NCBI GenBank assembly: GCA_015680685.1
Contig: MNCI01019015.1
Coordinates: forward strand, 27,316 to 91,315
Source of the DNA: Gnetum montanum
Taxonomy: Eukaryota; Streptophyta; Gnetopsida; Gnetales; Gnetaceae
Direction: 5' to 3'
Length of the DNA stretch: 64,000 nucleotides
Part shown: in pieces, positions 24,433 to 35,945 of the stretch
How the letters are laid out: each line of letters begins with the position of its first letter
How positions within the stretch are numbered: position 1 is the stretch's first letter
Notes under the pieces: generated by a model
What the model was told of the DNA's origin: nothing
Database searches by the model: none
The model's input: only the letters and a program-made list of their open reading frames with translations
Program-made: the position numbers and the translations under genes

Positions 24433-24630
24433 TATTATTGCTCTTGCTTTGCATGCATCTTTTGGCCAGAAAGGTTTCAGCTCCCTCAATTGTACATACG
24501 ATAGAAAGTACCAATCATTAAAATTTTTACTCTGTTCTCTTGAACTTGTTATCTGAAACCTAGTTTTTCCCCATTAGAATGGTAGCAATGCTGGTTACTA
24601 GATGTGCTTTTGAATTTTCATGTGAATAGG

Positions 24631-24649
24631 TATATATATATATATATAT
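24631..24649. repeat. TA dinucleotide microsatellite
   Basis: An uninterrupted (TA)n run in the 3' flank of the kinase pseudogene. Confidence 0.9.
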
Positions 24650-25796
24650 GATTTTGTCACTTTGCAATGCATGCATTAATTATAGTCAGATTGTGAGTTT
24701 ATCTCATGCTTTTACCAATGTGATTTATGAATGCCTTTAAGAGACAAGAATTTCTGATTAAACCCATGTTCAATATTCTTTAAAGGCGTTAGTTTGAAGT
24801 TTGCAATGTTTTTATTAATATTCACTTCAGAAGAGTCAAATTCTTGCTATCAATTTTAAAGAGAAAGAATGCACCTAATTTTCAGAAATAAGAACAAAAA
24901 TAACAAGAGGTTACTCAAGGCATAGCATGGGAACCTGGAATGATTTTACAAAGTTGAAGCTTAGAAACATCGATAAAATCAATAGTATTACTAAAAGATA
25001 ATATCGTAGTTTTGTAAAGCTTATTTTATTAATAGTTTAGTCTTTATCTCTCCATGAATTGTCTTGCCTCTTGCCATCAAAATAGTCATTTTCATGTATG
25101 CATCGATGATATTAAAGGCATGAAAGACTCCCAACCCACATGAAAAAGTTGAACAAAATGAATCACAAAGCTCACATCTTTTGTTATAGTTTTTTTTTAA
25201 TGTGCAATTTCTCTTTTTTAAAGATATAGTTTTTCTTGTTTGATGATGCTTTTAAAGAAAAATTTAATGATTCATGGTACATGATAATAGATTTAATAGC
25301 AAAATTAAGGGACTTTACTAATTTTTAAAAAATATAACATTATCACAATTTTCCTCTAAAAAATGTATTCTCCTTTATTTTTATAGTGAAAGGGACTTTA
25401 GAGGGCAAAAAATGACTTTTACAATGAGTAAAGTAAGACAAACAATCAAAATAAAATAAAATAAAATTGAAAAGGTAAAACCTAAAACAATTTGTCCTAA
25501 TTATATTTTACATAGGATAAGGTAAAAATATAGGTTTAGGATTATGGCTAGGGTTTGAAATTGATATTAATATGTTTGTTTTCTTTACCATTTCTAATGA
25601 AAAATAGCTTTAGAATTTGTAAGTAACATTAAGCAAGGGTAATGTAAAGTCTCTCATCAATATTACCTAGGTGCATATTTAATTAGATATAATTGGTACA
25701 TAGGAATGGCCAACTTCATATATGCATTTAAAGTTAAAAAAATGAAGATGAAGAATGGTAAAGTGACAAGATTAGACATAGATGTATGAAATCTAA

Positions 25797-25850
25797 GCTT
25801 TCATAGCTTAGTTGGTTACAGCAACTGTTTAGTAAGCAAGAGGTCATGTA
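25797..25850 (+). pseudogene. tRNA-Thr(AGU)-like fragment or tRNA-derived SINE head
   Basis: GCTTTCATAGCTTAGTTGG opens like a plant tRNA-Thr with a good A box (TAGCTTAGTTGG). The D-arm, an anticodon loop TTTAGTAA (anticodon AGT) and the AGGTC variable region follow. The T-arm and B box (GGTTCGANNC) are absent: the sequence continues TAGGAGGGATGAAAAGG. So it is either a decayed tRNA gene or the head of a tRNA-Thr-derived SINE, not a working tRNA. Confidence 0.55.
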
Positions 25851-25860
25851 GGAGGGATGA

Positions 25861-26125
25861 AAAGGAGAGATGCTATTTTCCATATGTTGGAGTAAAACAC
25901 AAGTGTTATTTAGGAGGTTTATAAGCACTATGATTAAATTAATGGTAAACAATTTTAATCTTTTTTCTAATTATTAAGGAGAGACGCTATTTTCCATGTG
26001 TTGGAGTAAAACCCAAGTGTTATTTACGAGGTTTAGCAATTAGAAAATCTTGAAACTAAGTAACTGTTATAATCACTATGATTAAATTAATAGCAAACAA
26101 TTTTAATCTTCTTTCTAATTATTAA
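25861..26125 (+). repeat. Tandem duplication of about 115 bp
   Basis: Unit A (25,861-25,975) and unit B (25,976-26,125) both run from AAGGAGAGA(T/C)GCTATTTTCC to TTTCTAATTATTAA. Unit B carries about 35 extra bases in the middle. The unit begins just after the tRNA-Thr-like fragment, so it may be part of a SINE body. Confidence 0.85.
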
Positions 26126-26712
26126 CTATTACATAACACATGCATTAATTAAAAAATATTTTAGATCGTCCTAGATTAAGGCTTTAGAGATTCAGGCTAA
26201 ATCACTTAGCTTTGCTTCACACTTGCTCAGCTTTCACAATGTAAAGAGATTTCATTTTCCATACTCTTGTTTGTATTATTTTCTCATCTATGATAGAGTT
26301 CTCAAGGTACGTTTCCATGGTTTCAACTTCCAAGCATGATTGTTAATTGTCCATAACCTTGAGAGTACTTGGAAAGTTTATATTTTTGAAAAGGATAAAG
26401 GGAGTTGTATAGCTTAATAAATGGAATGTTTCATAGGACATTCTTTATTATTATTACAACTAAATTTATAGTTTGGTAAAATAAGCATGGTACCAAAAAC
26501 TTTGGAGGTAAGTAATTTTGGTTGCATCCATCATTATTTTTAAATTCTATTTAGTTGAAAATAACTTTCCATAAAAGAAATGGTCATACAATGATGTAAG
26601 ACTTGGCTTTAAATGCAGTAAAAAGTGATTACGAATTTTTTCAGTATCTTGTTACTCTATCACCATTTCATCTTCTTGTAAACTTTAATTTTTAGCAATT
26701 CTTAAACATTGT

Positions 26713-27374
26713 TGATGAGTGGCGAGGTACCCCTACACTAAACCATACGAATACAAGCATTTCACGCATGATCTGATTGAACTCCGCAGATGGGCTAGTT
26801 GTGGTATCTAGACAGTTACTCGTAGATCGCAGTTCGTTGTCTTCCCACCTGAACTAGTATTAGCTTTGTCATGTATGGTTTAGTCCAGAGTGAGGTGTAT
26901 GATGTGTTCCTACACTAATGCTACTCCTGGGTATGATGGGAAATAATATTAACTAAGCTAGGAGAGAGAGAGAGGGTGAGAGAGAATCTAAACTAGCCCT
27001 AGTGCGATGAGCATCCATTCCTTAATCATCCGTACACATCTTGGACCTCATGTACGACTACCACTGGGATTACCAAGCGCATGGCCTAAGTACGCTACTG
27101 GGTTACCAAGTAGCCACACTTAAATGCTCGTGATTAATTCGTACTCATTCCACGTTACTAGGAGATAAGGGTAGAGAGATATTAACTAAGAAAGCAATAA
27201 ATAACAATAACAATTAANCTTCCCTTATTTGCCTACCTCTTATTTATAGATGAGGAGACAGGCTATGATATCGCATACGCGATATCGCGTCTAGGTTATG
27301 ATATTGCATACATGATATCGCGTTGCCTGTGATATCACGTATTGATATCACGGCCAACAATTCATGACTCATCA
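26713..27374 (-). repeat. G3 3' LTR with a single-N join
   Basis: Read on the minus strand it runs TGATGAGTC...CTCATCA. GATATC-type cores start at 27,267, 27,281, 27,300, 27,314, 27,331 and 27,344, next to a TATAAATA (rc, 27,241-27,248). The N at 27,218 replaces LTR sequence present in the 5' copy. Confidence 0.9.
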
Positions 27375-27566
27375 TACCCCCACGAATTAATGAAAACTTG
27401 TCCTCGAGTTAAAGTGAGAACAAGCTCCATTGATTACAGAGTGGATAGGTATGCGATTATTGACTGACTAGAATGGATTCATGCCGCAGTGTGGAATCAG
27501 AACAAAATTGAGATACAACACGAAGAACTCAAAAGAAAATCCTATAACTACAAGATTGGGTGGAAC

Positions 27567-28334
27567 TCATGTAGTTCCTGGTGGCAGTGACTCCTCCATG
27601 GGTGTCTTTCCCTTGTCTTGCACTCCAGGTCTTGGGATTTGATGGCCTTGAAATATGGCCTAGATTTTCTCCTCTTGTAAGGCCTTGAGTGCCTTGGCGT
27701 GCGCATAAGTTTGCACTTGTGCCATAGAGGCATCCTAGTTAGCCTTCTCTTTTTCTTTCACCACCTTTTTATTCTCTATCAATAGTTTATTAAGTTGCTC
27801 AGTTCTGAAAGTGTCCAGCTGGTTCTGAGCAACCCTTGGCCCTATATTCAGAAGGTTTAATACTTCCAAAATGGCTTGAACAGAGAAATCAATAGTCACA
27901 CCACAAATGTTAACCGTGGTGCCTTGTTCTCTATTGTGCCAAAATTAGTACGTTTCCCCTAAGTACCAGGCACCACTTTCAAAGAGGGTAGGCCATAATA
28001 GGAACCCTTTGAAGTGATCCCTAACAGCCTCCGAAGCAAATTCTGCGAAAGGTCCAAAGTATAATTCCACAATCACTGTAGTAAATATGGACCTTTCATA
28101 GATGGCCTGAACACAATTATGGGGCAACGTGAGATGTTGTCCCTATTCAGACGCTACAGTAGCTCCTCCTTCAACCTGCCTTGATTTTACAGTGGTAGGG
28201 TCTTCTTGGTGGATACTAAATGATTGTCCCTCCTGCTCTACATGTTGTTCGGTAGGAACTTATCCTTCACCTCTCCTAGGTTGCTTATTCCCACCTTGAG
28301 CAGGACCTTCCTATTGTCCACGTTTCAAGGCCAT
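27567..28334 (-). pseudogene. G3 accessory ORF downstream of gag (unknown function)
   Basis: On the minus strand one frame runs 255 codons from ATG 28,334 to TGA 27,567 with six premature stops. All are TAA or TAG, each one C-to-T change from CAA/CAG (Gln). It starts MALKRG, then a Gly/Glu/Gln-rich head, a globular-looking middle (HFKGFLLWPTLFESGAWYLG), a Lys/Glu-rich coiled-coil-like segment (KLLIENKKVVKEKEKAN) and a Pro/Thr tail. ATTGCAG directly precedes the ATG, as in a 3' splice site. G4 has a shortened homologue in the same place. I do not recognise the family; the position after gag, before the polypurine tract, is where some Tat/Athila elements carry an env-like extra ORF. Confidence 0.65.
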
Positions 28335-29750
28335 CTGCAATTACACAAGGCCAATCATTAGTAAGGTTATTACCAAAGTTAGGTTATACCTTACTGCTTG
28401 CCTTAATGAATTTTCTTATCTTTGTGTGACGTTACTTATTAGGAGAAAATGTCCCCGAAAGATTATAATATTAAATACTCTTTGCTTAGGTGGTTTCCAA
28501 ATCTAATTTCTCCATATAACTAAGGAGATGAAATTGTGTTTGCCGCATTTATCCTTAATTTTATAATTAATTACCCTTAATAATGTCCTTCGAGCGATGA
28601 CAAATTTCAAAAAATTTATGTGCTATTCGGCATGTGCCCCTCCCCCACGACTAAGCTGAACACTCTGAGTTCAAGTAGGTTCAAACGAAATGAAAATCGG
28701 AGTACTAGCAAGCGAGTTATGGATATGAAAGCAAGGGACACGCAATCGCAAGTCATAGAGAGAAATTTGAAAAACTTCCCCCACATGAATAGTTGTAAAT
28801 GATGTTCATTAGCATAGGGGTCACATATATATATATTTTAGGGACGCGATAGCATGGATGCGATATCGTGTTGGCCGCGATATTGTGGCCAATCGATGTT
28901 AGGGCACTTTATAGAATGTACCAAATTTTTTAATATTTTTTTGAAATTAATTGATGTAAACTAATGACATCTAGACAAGTGTTAAAGGGTTCCAGGGTAA
29001 TTCAACTAGTTCTAAAGGCACGCAAATTATGATGGTGTGGAATTTATCAATAAGGACCTTGGATGGTAAAGGGAAGAAAAAGGCTATGTGATGGGTCATA
29101 GGAAAGTTTGAATTGGAGGGATAGTAATAAGGAAAAGAATATCGTTGAAAATACACTAAGGGTAATAGATGGTGTGCAGAAGATGTGTTATGAGTGCAAA
29201 TTACAAAAATTACACAAGTGGATCCTCCCCAAAGTAGGTTCCAACCTATAATGCCCTTGCGTAACCACACTTAAAAATTTCCATAGACACTAGAAGGGTT
29301 AAATGTAAGCCACATTGGTTCCACAAAACACACACATGTAAGTATCACCGGAATGAGGTAAGAATTCTACACTATATGAGACACGAGCTACAATTACATG
29401 AACAACGAGATGAGATGGACTATAGAAGTGATTGTAGAGATTGGAACATGAGGTAACTGACCTAGGGCACAACGAATCCTATGTGTAAAGCATGATTAAT
29501 GTGTCATTAACCTGTTGTTCCAAGATCAGGACCAAGTCCATTCCTCTGATCAATGACACCGCATTGTTTCATTCCATGATGAGCAACTATGAGAATATCA
29601 TTGCAACAAGGCGTATGATCACTTGGCATTTTGTTCAAGGGAGGAGTGATTTTTGCTTTATGGCACTTTCTTTGTTTTTATGTTTTTTTTTGAATGCTGA
29701 ATCTAGAGAAGCCACCAACCTTCAGGCATGGATGCATGTCTTTCTAGTGG
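28335..29750 (-). other. G3 3' non-coding region
   Basis: No supported gene. The stretch 28,970-29,760 aligns (reversed) with G2 17,500-18,300 and G4 37,560-38,330 and holds the shared GGAACC/CCCCAAAG block near 29,222-29,250. The part 28,335-28,960 is not obvious in G2; it includes a GATATC-like patch at 28,848-28,884. Confidence 0.65.
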
Positions 29751-29864
29751 TACCCCCTAGAACAGCATTGGATTTTTGAGTGCCTTTTGATTACTCTTAC
29801 TTCCATTTTTCGTTAGATCTACAAGGATTTTAGTACAACCACGTTGCGTGATAACTCTCACAGA

Positions 29865-30397
29865 NNNNNNNNNNNNNNNNNNNNNNNNNNNNNNNNNNNN
29901 NNNNNNNNNNNNNNNNNNNNNNNNNNNNNNNNNNNNNNNNNNNNNNNNNNNNNNNNNNNNNNNNNNNNNNNNNNNNNNNNNNNNNNNNNNNNNNNNNNNN
30001 NNNNNNNNNNNNNNNNNNNNNNNNNNNNNNNNNNNNNNNNNNNNNNNNNNNNNNNNNNNNNNNNNNNNNNNNNNNNNNNNNNNNNNNNNNNNNNNNNNNN
30101 NNNNNNNNNNNNNNNNNNNNNNNNNNNNNNNNNNNNNNNNNNNNNNNNNNNNNNNNNNNNNNNNNNNNNNNNNNNNNNNNNNNNNNNNNNNNNNNNNNNN
30201 NNNNNNNNNNNNNNNNNNNNNNNNNNNNNNNNNNNNNNNNNNNNNNNNNNNNNNNNNNNNNNNNNNNNNNNNNNNNNNNNNNNNNNNNNNNNNNNNNNNN
30301 NNNNNNNNNNNNNNNNNNNNNNNNNNNNNNNNNNNNNNNNNNNNNNNNNNNNNNNNNNNNNNNNNNNNNNNNNNNNNNNNNNNNNNNNNNNNNNNNN
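29865..30397. other. Assembly gap (533 N)
   Basis: A run of 533 Ns inside G3 gag. Any reading frame spanning it is meaningless. Confidence 1.
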
Positions 30398-32019
30398 TTG
30401 GAGAATGCAGTGGCCTTGGAACTGTGTTGTCCCTTCCTACGGTCATGTCTAAAGAAGAGACACCTTTGATGTTGAGGAGGTCTCTCACTGCTGTTGGCAA
30501 TAGTAGCATAAGTAATGTTTGTGGGTTGTTGCTGTGGTGCAGACACTTTAGAAACAGTTGGTGGCAATGCAGAAGGAGGGAAAGGATGAGAATGTTGAAA
30601 TTTAGGAGAAGTGTAAGGTACACAAGGCGTTGGTTGTGTTGAGGACATGGGCTGATAGAATGGAGGAGAATGATAATGCGGAGAGATAGAGTATGTTGAC
30701 CCAGTTGGAGAAATAGGATGTTGGACTAGATAAGCATTTGGATTCGGATGATATGAAGGGTGTCTCTAGTTTAGGGATGGCTTTCCCCATGACTGGGATT
30801 GTTGCCACTATGATCGAATACAGTATCTCTGTATGAACTTTGGGTGTAACATGCTTCCCCAATGCTCATATAAATGTAACAAGATTGGGCATTGGCCCTT
30901 GGGATGATCATACAAGCAAATGTTGCATTCATACGTGTGATTGGCAATTAAGCTATTATTTTCTTCATCCCTTCTTTCCGACTATCTAATGACATTTTTT
31001 CCTACTTCTCGGGTTGTCAAAACTCTATCTCCAATAATATTGATATATTCTCCATACTTTTTATGCATCCATTCTAGCATCTTATTGATCTTTGCCTCGA
31101 TTTCCTCTAATGATTGTTGTACTGGCAAAGATGGTTCTTCCTACTTGAGATAGGTTGGTTTCTCCTTTTTATGATCATGGACCTCTGTTATGTTGATATT
31201 TTGGTCCCGTTGATGTTTTTCAATGCTCTCCCATCTAGCCATTTCTCTTTCTTCTTTTGCTACCCGCTTGATAAGCTCTTGGAATTGCTGGGATCGTAGT
31301 TCGTATAGTTGACCTTGGGCATACATCCCTAGGGTCTCTCTTGTTTCATCATGGAGCCCATCAATAATATGGTACATTAGCCTTTCCTTAGAGAACTCAT
31401 GGCCTGGACAGTTGTTTGATAGTGCATAATATCTTTCTAAGGCCATGTCCAAGGATTCATGTTGTGCTTGTTTCCACTCTTGAATTTGTTTCCTAAAGAC
31501 CGACACTCTTGTGTAAGTTTGATATCTTTCATTAAAGAGTTCTACCATTATTGGCCAATGTCGTATTGAATTTGGTTTTAACGATCTATACCATACTTTT
31601 TCTTGGCCAACAAGTATCATAGGAAAGAGCTTGAGTTTTTGCCAACCGTTATCAATGTTGTTCCATGCATAGGCATCGTAGAAGACTTGTAAATGTTGCT
31701 GCAAATCTAAGTCATAGCCTCCTGAGAAATTTGGAAAGTTGTTTAAATCGAGCTTGGGTAGGCAGCTCCCTTTAGGATGCCTACGGGAGATTCAAATAGC
31801 CTCTTGTATTTGCGTTAGGCTTGTAGTGGCCAATAGGGATTCATCGTCATCAAGTAAGTTATGCTTTCATGCGTTGGGACGATGTTGCCTTTGTTTATGT
31901 TTATAAGAAATCCCCACCTTAGATTGTGTACTCCAATCTTCATTATCATATAATTCGTTGGTTCTCCAATGAACTGCCTCACTAGATGTGGCGTTATCGT
32001 AGTCTTGTAGGAGAGGCAT
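30398..32019 (-). pseudogene. gag: G3 gag (broken, 3' part in the gap)
   Basis: The ATG at 32,019 begins MPLLQDYDNATSSEAVHWRTN, closely like G2 and G4. Relative to G4 a segment is deleted after about 40 codons. The capsid region (31,141-31,760) has HLQVFYDAYAWNNIDNGWQ and MALERYYALSNNCPGHEFSK. The knuckle CNICLYDHPKGQC lies near 30,880-30,925, followed by LLHLYEHWG. Several stops break the frame. Confidence 0.82.
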
Positions 32020-32160
32020 GGTTGTGAAATTGTGTGTGAATTTGTATGTGACTTTTTGCAATTATTTCTTCCTAAAAGATATATTGTTAATTCCTATACA
32101 GCGACCTTGTATGATATAACTAATCTAGATAACTAGCACCATCCCCAGCAATGACGCCAA

Positions 32161-32788
32161 TGATGAGTGGTGAGGTACACCTACACTCAACCATACGAAT
32201 ACGAGCATTTCATNGGTGAGAGAGAATCTAAACTAGCCCTAGTGCAATGAGCATCCATTCCTTAATCATCTGTATACATCTTGGACCTCGTGTATGACTA
32301 CCACTGGGATTACCAAGCGCATGGCCTAGGTACGCTACTGGGTTACCTAGTAGCCACACTTAAATGCTCGTGATTAAGTCGTACTCATTCCACGTTACTA
32401 GGAGATACGGGTAGAGAGATATTAACTAAGAAAGCAATAAATAACAATAACAATTAAATAATTAAGCTAAGTGGATGTTGTAATGATGAAGTAATCTCGA
32501 TCTTTATTTTCGGTCATGTGTGTGTCCAAGTACGTCACACTCGAATAAGGATGTCATACAATTACAATCATCACATTGCGTTGCGGGCATGCACTGGGAG
32601 AAAGGATTGAGAGGAAAAACTAACAAAAAGTCTCTACCTTAACACTAAAACTAAAAACTAAAAACTTCCCTTATCTGCCTGCCTCTTATTTATAAATGAG
32701 GAGATAGGCTGCGATATCGCATACGCGATATCGCGTCGCCTGTGATATCGCGTATGTGATATCACGACCAACAATTCATGACTCATCA
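32161..32788 (-). repeat. G3 5' LTR with a single-N join
   Basis: Bounded by TGATGAG (rc end) and CTCATCA. GATATC cores start at 32,713, 32,727, 32,744 and 32,758, with TATAAATA (rc) at 32,687-32,694. The N at 32,214 hides about 200 bases present in the other LTR. Confidence 0.9.
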
Positions 32789-33034
32789 ATTGTTCTCATG
32801 AAGGTTGCTCTCTTCAATCTTCAGCTTTCTCATCTTCATCAAGCTTTCAACACAGTTACTAATTAACATTATCTTCAACTCTCCAATAAGAGTTTTAATC
32901 AATATCTACTCACTAGTTCATATTTTCATCCTCCAAACATTTAATAATCATCAATGTTTTAATCATATAATCTCACTAAAATTTTAGTATTTAATTCCAA
33001 ATAATGATAATACTGGTATGAGAGACAACGTTAC

Positions 33035-33990
33035 TATGAGTTGCAATAAGGAAATACCAAAATGTCCTATCATCTTTAATGGGATCCAAGATTTCATCTT
33101 ATGAAAAGATATGATGAAATACCTCCTCAAGGTAAATGATGTCTAGAAGGCAGTTAAACCAAAAGAAATACTTTTCAAAATCACTCCTATTAAACAAGAA
33201 AAAGATGAAAAAAATCCATTGATCAAATATTTTTTGGAGGAAGAAAAATGGAAGAGCAAAGACTACCTTGCAAGAATGATCATCATTTTTAATGTGTTAG
33301 AAATGATAGCTAGTAGTTTATGCTTCCTAAAGATAGCCAAACAAATATGCAATAGATTATGTTCATACCTTGGAAACTTAGAAAATCAACACACCAAGGA
33401 ACTTCTATATAGAATATAATTTGATAAACTTGAAATCAAGAAAGATGAAGCCATTGAAGATTTTTTTACAATAATGTATAAATGCATTAAACACATTAAT
33501 GAACTTGGATGTAGTATTTCTCAATACCAAAAGGTAAAAAAGTTTGTGGAAGCACTATAAAATGATTAGAGGTATAAAAAAATGATGATGAACTTCCTTC
33601 AAAAAAAAGAGTTTAAACAATATACATTAGATAATTTAGTCTCACAAATTAGAAATTTTGAAAGCATAAGACCATGTAATAATGAGAAAAATCAAGCATT
33701 TGTTGCCACTACTAGAAGATGAAGACTTAACAAATGTAGAGGAAGATTCAATAGAGCCAACTTTCAAGATGAGACTTTTCATAATAGTCAAAACACAATA
33801 GAGACTTCAACAAGAGACATAAGGGGAAGAGGCTTTACAATAGAAAGATAGAATAGTCAAAAATCGAGAAATTCACAATCTTACAATGCCATTCTAATAT
33901 GCAAGTTTTGTAAGAAAAGAGGACATACTATAGAAACTTGTTCGGTCAAAATTAGCTTTGATGCAGTACAACTTCAAAACAAAATTCAAG
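33035..33990 (+). pseudogene. gag: C2 copia gag (broken)
   Basis: ATG 33,035 starts a degenerate copia Gag. Recognisable parts are the helical body (YLGNLENQHTKELLY... and EAIEDFFTIMYKCIKHINEL) and an intact CX2CX4HX4C knuckle, CKFCKKRGHTIETC, at 33,900-33,941. In-frame stops occur from the first 25 codons onward. Confidence 0.78.
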
Positions 33991-34059
33991 AGGAAGTGTT
34001 AACTTCAACTTTAACACAAGAAGATAATCTAACTAACTACAAAGCTTTCAATTCAAGTA

Positions 34060-35855
34060 AAATAATTAAACAAATTTCATGGATTTTACACAAAGGTTTT
34101 TCAAATCACATGACTTCACATAAATCGTACCTCTACAACTATAAAGTCAACAATATTAGCAACATCAAAATGAGTAGGCGATTGCATTGTAAGACTATTC
34201 AACAATAAGGTCATAGCTATAACTAAAGTATTTCATGTTTCAAATCTTTCAAATCCTTTGCTATCAATAGGACAAATCTCCAAGAGAGGAATTGATGTAA
34301 TATACAGAAATGAAAGGCATATCATCACAAAACCTAATGAAGAGAATATTATAAAGATCAAAACCTATAACAATTGAATACACTACATAGATTGTGATTA
34401 TTTTAACTTGAAAGGAAATCTCATTAGCATCAAAAATAATGTTTAAGAATCAAAAAGTCCAAAAATCCAAGTACTAATATTTGAAGAGAAATCAAGGAAA
34501 ATTATCACTACAATGAGTTTAGAAAATCATTACTCATCCATAAATGATGAGGAAGCAAAAATATAACTCAAAATGTTGGGACACACATCATATAATAACA
34601 TTGAAAAGATGAAAAACTTGAAAAATGCTATAGCTCTCCAAATCAGAAAAACTCTAAAGGAGAAACATTGAATTTTTATCCAATGAAAACAAATAAATGG
34701 TCCTTATACCATGGCTATGCAAAGAAAAGACAAATCCCTTGAACTACTTCACATTGATTTTATTGGTCATATGCAAACCACATTAATAGGAGAAGAATAT
34801 TTTACCTTTTTGTCATGGTGGATGATTACTTCAAATTTACTTGGGCATACAACATGTTAACTAAAACTGAAGTTGTAAACAAATTTAAAGATTTCTATAC
34901 CATCATACACAACACCAAGAATCATACTATAAAGGCCATTATATTAGAAAAATAGACTAGAGGAATTTATCAACAAAAAAATTGAATTTTTTTTTCAAAA
35001 TAAGGAATTTTCCATCAAATAACATGTGGATATAATCCCAATCAAATAGAGTTGTAGAGAAAAAAAATAGAACCTTACATGACATGATGAGGTGTTTTCT
35101 TTTAAATGCATCATTACAAAACAAAGAGCAAGTCAATGACTATGGCAACCTACATCACCAACAGAATCATTAATAGTAGCAACAAAGACAAGTTACCTTA
35201 TGAATCATTTTACAAAAAGCTACCAAATATCAAGTACATGAAAATATTGGGATGTCATTACTAAAAATTCCAAAACAGTTTCTCAACAAGTTGGACAATA
35301 AAGGAAACAATGAATGTTTCTTGGCTATGACATAAAAACAAGTGGATACAAATACTATAACCAAAGCGAACACAAAAGTACTCATCTAGGATGTGGTATT
35401 TATTAAGAAATAATTTGGCATAAATGAGCTTTAGAAAAATAATGAAAAATAAAAGATCCAAAATAACCCTAAGCCTTTGGTTCAAAGAGACCACCCTCAA
35501 GATCAAATGCTATATACAAATTTTGAAACAAGGACAACTAAATCTAATTCAATCTTGCCTACTCATCCCTTAGTCAACAACTAATCAACATACAAGAAGC
35601 ATCTAAGATTAAAAGATGGAAGGAAGTCATGGACAAGGAATATGAAGTTATCATGAAGAACAAAACTTGCAATATAGCAAAAGGAAAAAGATTATTGATT
35701 GCAATGACTGTACAAAACAAAATATAATAAAAAAGAGAAATTATTAAACACAAAAAAAATACTTGTTGTAAGAAGATTTAGATAAAAGAAACACATTGAC
35801 TATGAAAAAATATTTGCACCTATAGTAATTTCATCAATTAAAGATTTAATCCATC
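34060..35855 (+). pseudogene. pol: C2 copia pol remnant (protease, integrase, start of RT)
   Basis: The protease signature reads WILHKGFSNHM where copia has W-x-x-D-S-G-x-x-x-H-M, so the catalytic Asp is lost. Integrase pieces include HIDFIGHMQT near 34,753 and TEVVNKFKDFY near 34,865. The pre-RT segment (KRWKEVMDKEYEVIMKNKT, 35,611-35,667) and DYEKIFAP near 35,805 are followed by truncation, and the RT catalytic region is absent. Frame changes and stops are frequent. Confidence 0.75.
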
Positions 35856-35945
35856 ATTCACCATTATTCATCAATATTCATCAACACTCATCTATTCAAT
35901 ATTCAACACTCCAATAATTTTCAACATCTATCATCAATTGATCAT

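Larger units (their letters stand above)
24433..26707 (+). other. AT-rich spacer between kinase pseudogene and G3
   Basis: No gene is supported. It holds a TA microsatellite, a tRNA-Thr-like segment and a tandem duplication (listed separately). The rest is AT-rich sequence in which I recognise nothing; the rightmost part may be the outer half of the C2 LTR. Confidence 0.6.
26713..32788 (-). mobile_element. G3: gag-only gypsy retrotransposon with accessory ORF
   Basis: LTRs at 26,713-27,374 and 32,161-32,788 are flanked by an exact ATTGT duplication (26,708-26,712 and 32,789-32,793). The minus strand carries a tRNA-Asp-type primer site (32,141-32,160), gag, a 3' non-coding region, an accessory ORF and a polypurine tract (rc of 27,375-27,383). 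No pol is seen, although 533 bases of the gag region are N. It shares LTR ends, Gag and the 3' block with G1, G2 and G4. Confidence 0.92.
32794..35940 (+). mobile_element. C2: second Ty1/copia remnant
   Basis: A plus-strand copia relic lies between G3 and G4. TGGTATGAGAGA at 33,014 resembles the tRNA-iMet primer site, so 32,794-33,010 is probably the end of its 5' LTR, which G3 split. gag, protease, integrase and the first part of RT follow, with many stops. Pol ends abruptly near 35,855 after DYEKIFAP, and a CATCAA-rich stretch leads to the G4 insertion. Its continuation right of G4 (from 42,308) is not recognisable as pol. Confidence 0.75.

Noticed and set aside
25797-25850. Functional tRNA-Thr gene
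   Set aside because: The D and anticodon arms are recognisable but the T-arm, B box and acceptor 3' strand are missing.
29757-30648. Long frames of 200-290 codons on both strands around 29,750-30,650
   Set aside because: They run through 533 Ns and exist only because N codons are not stops.
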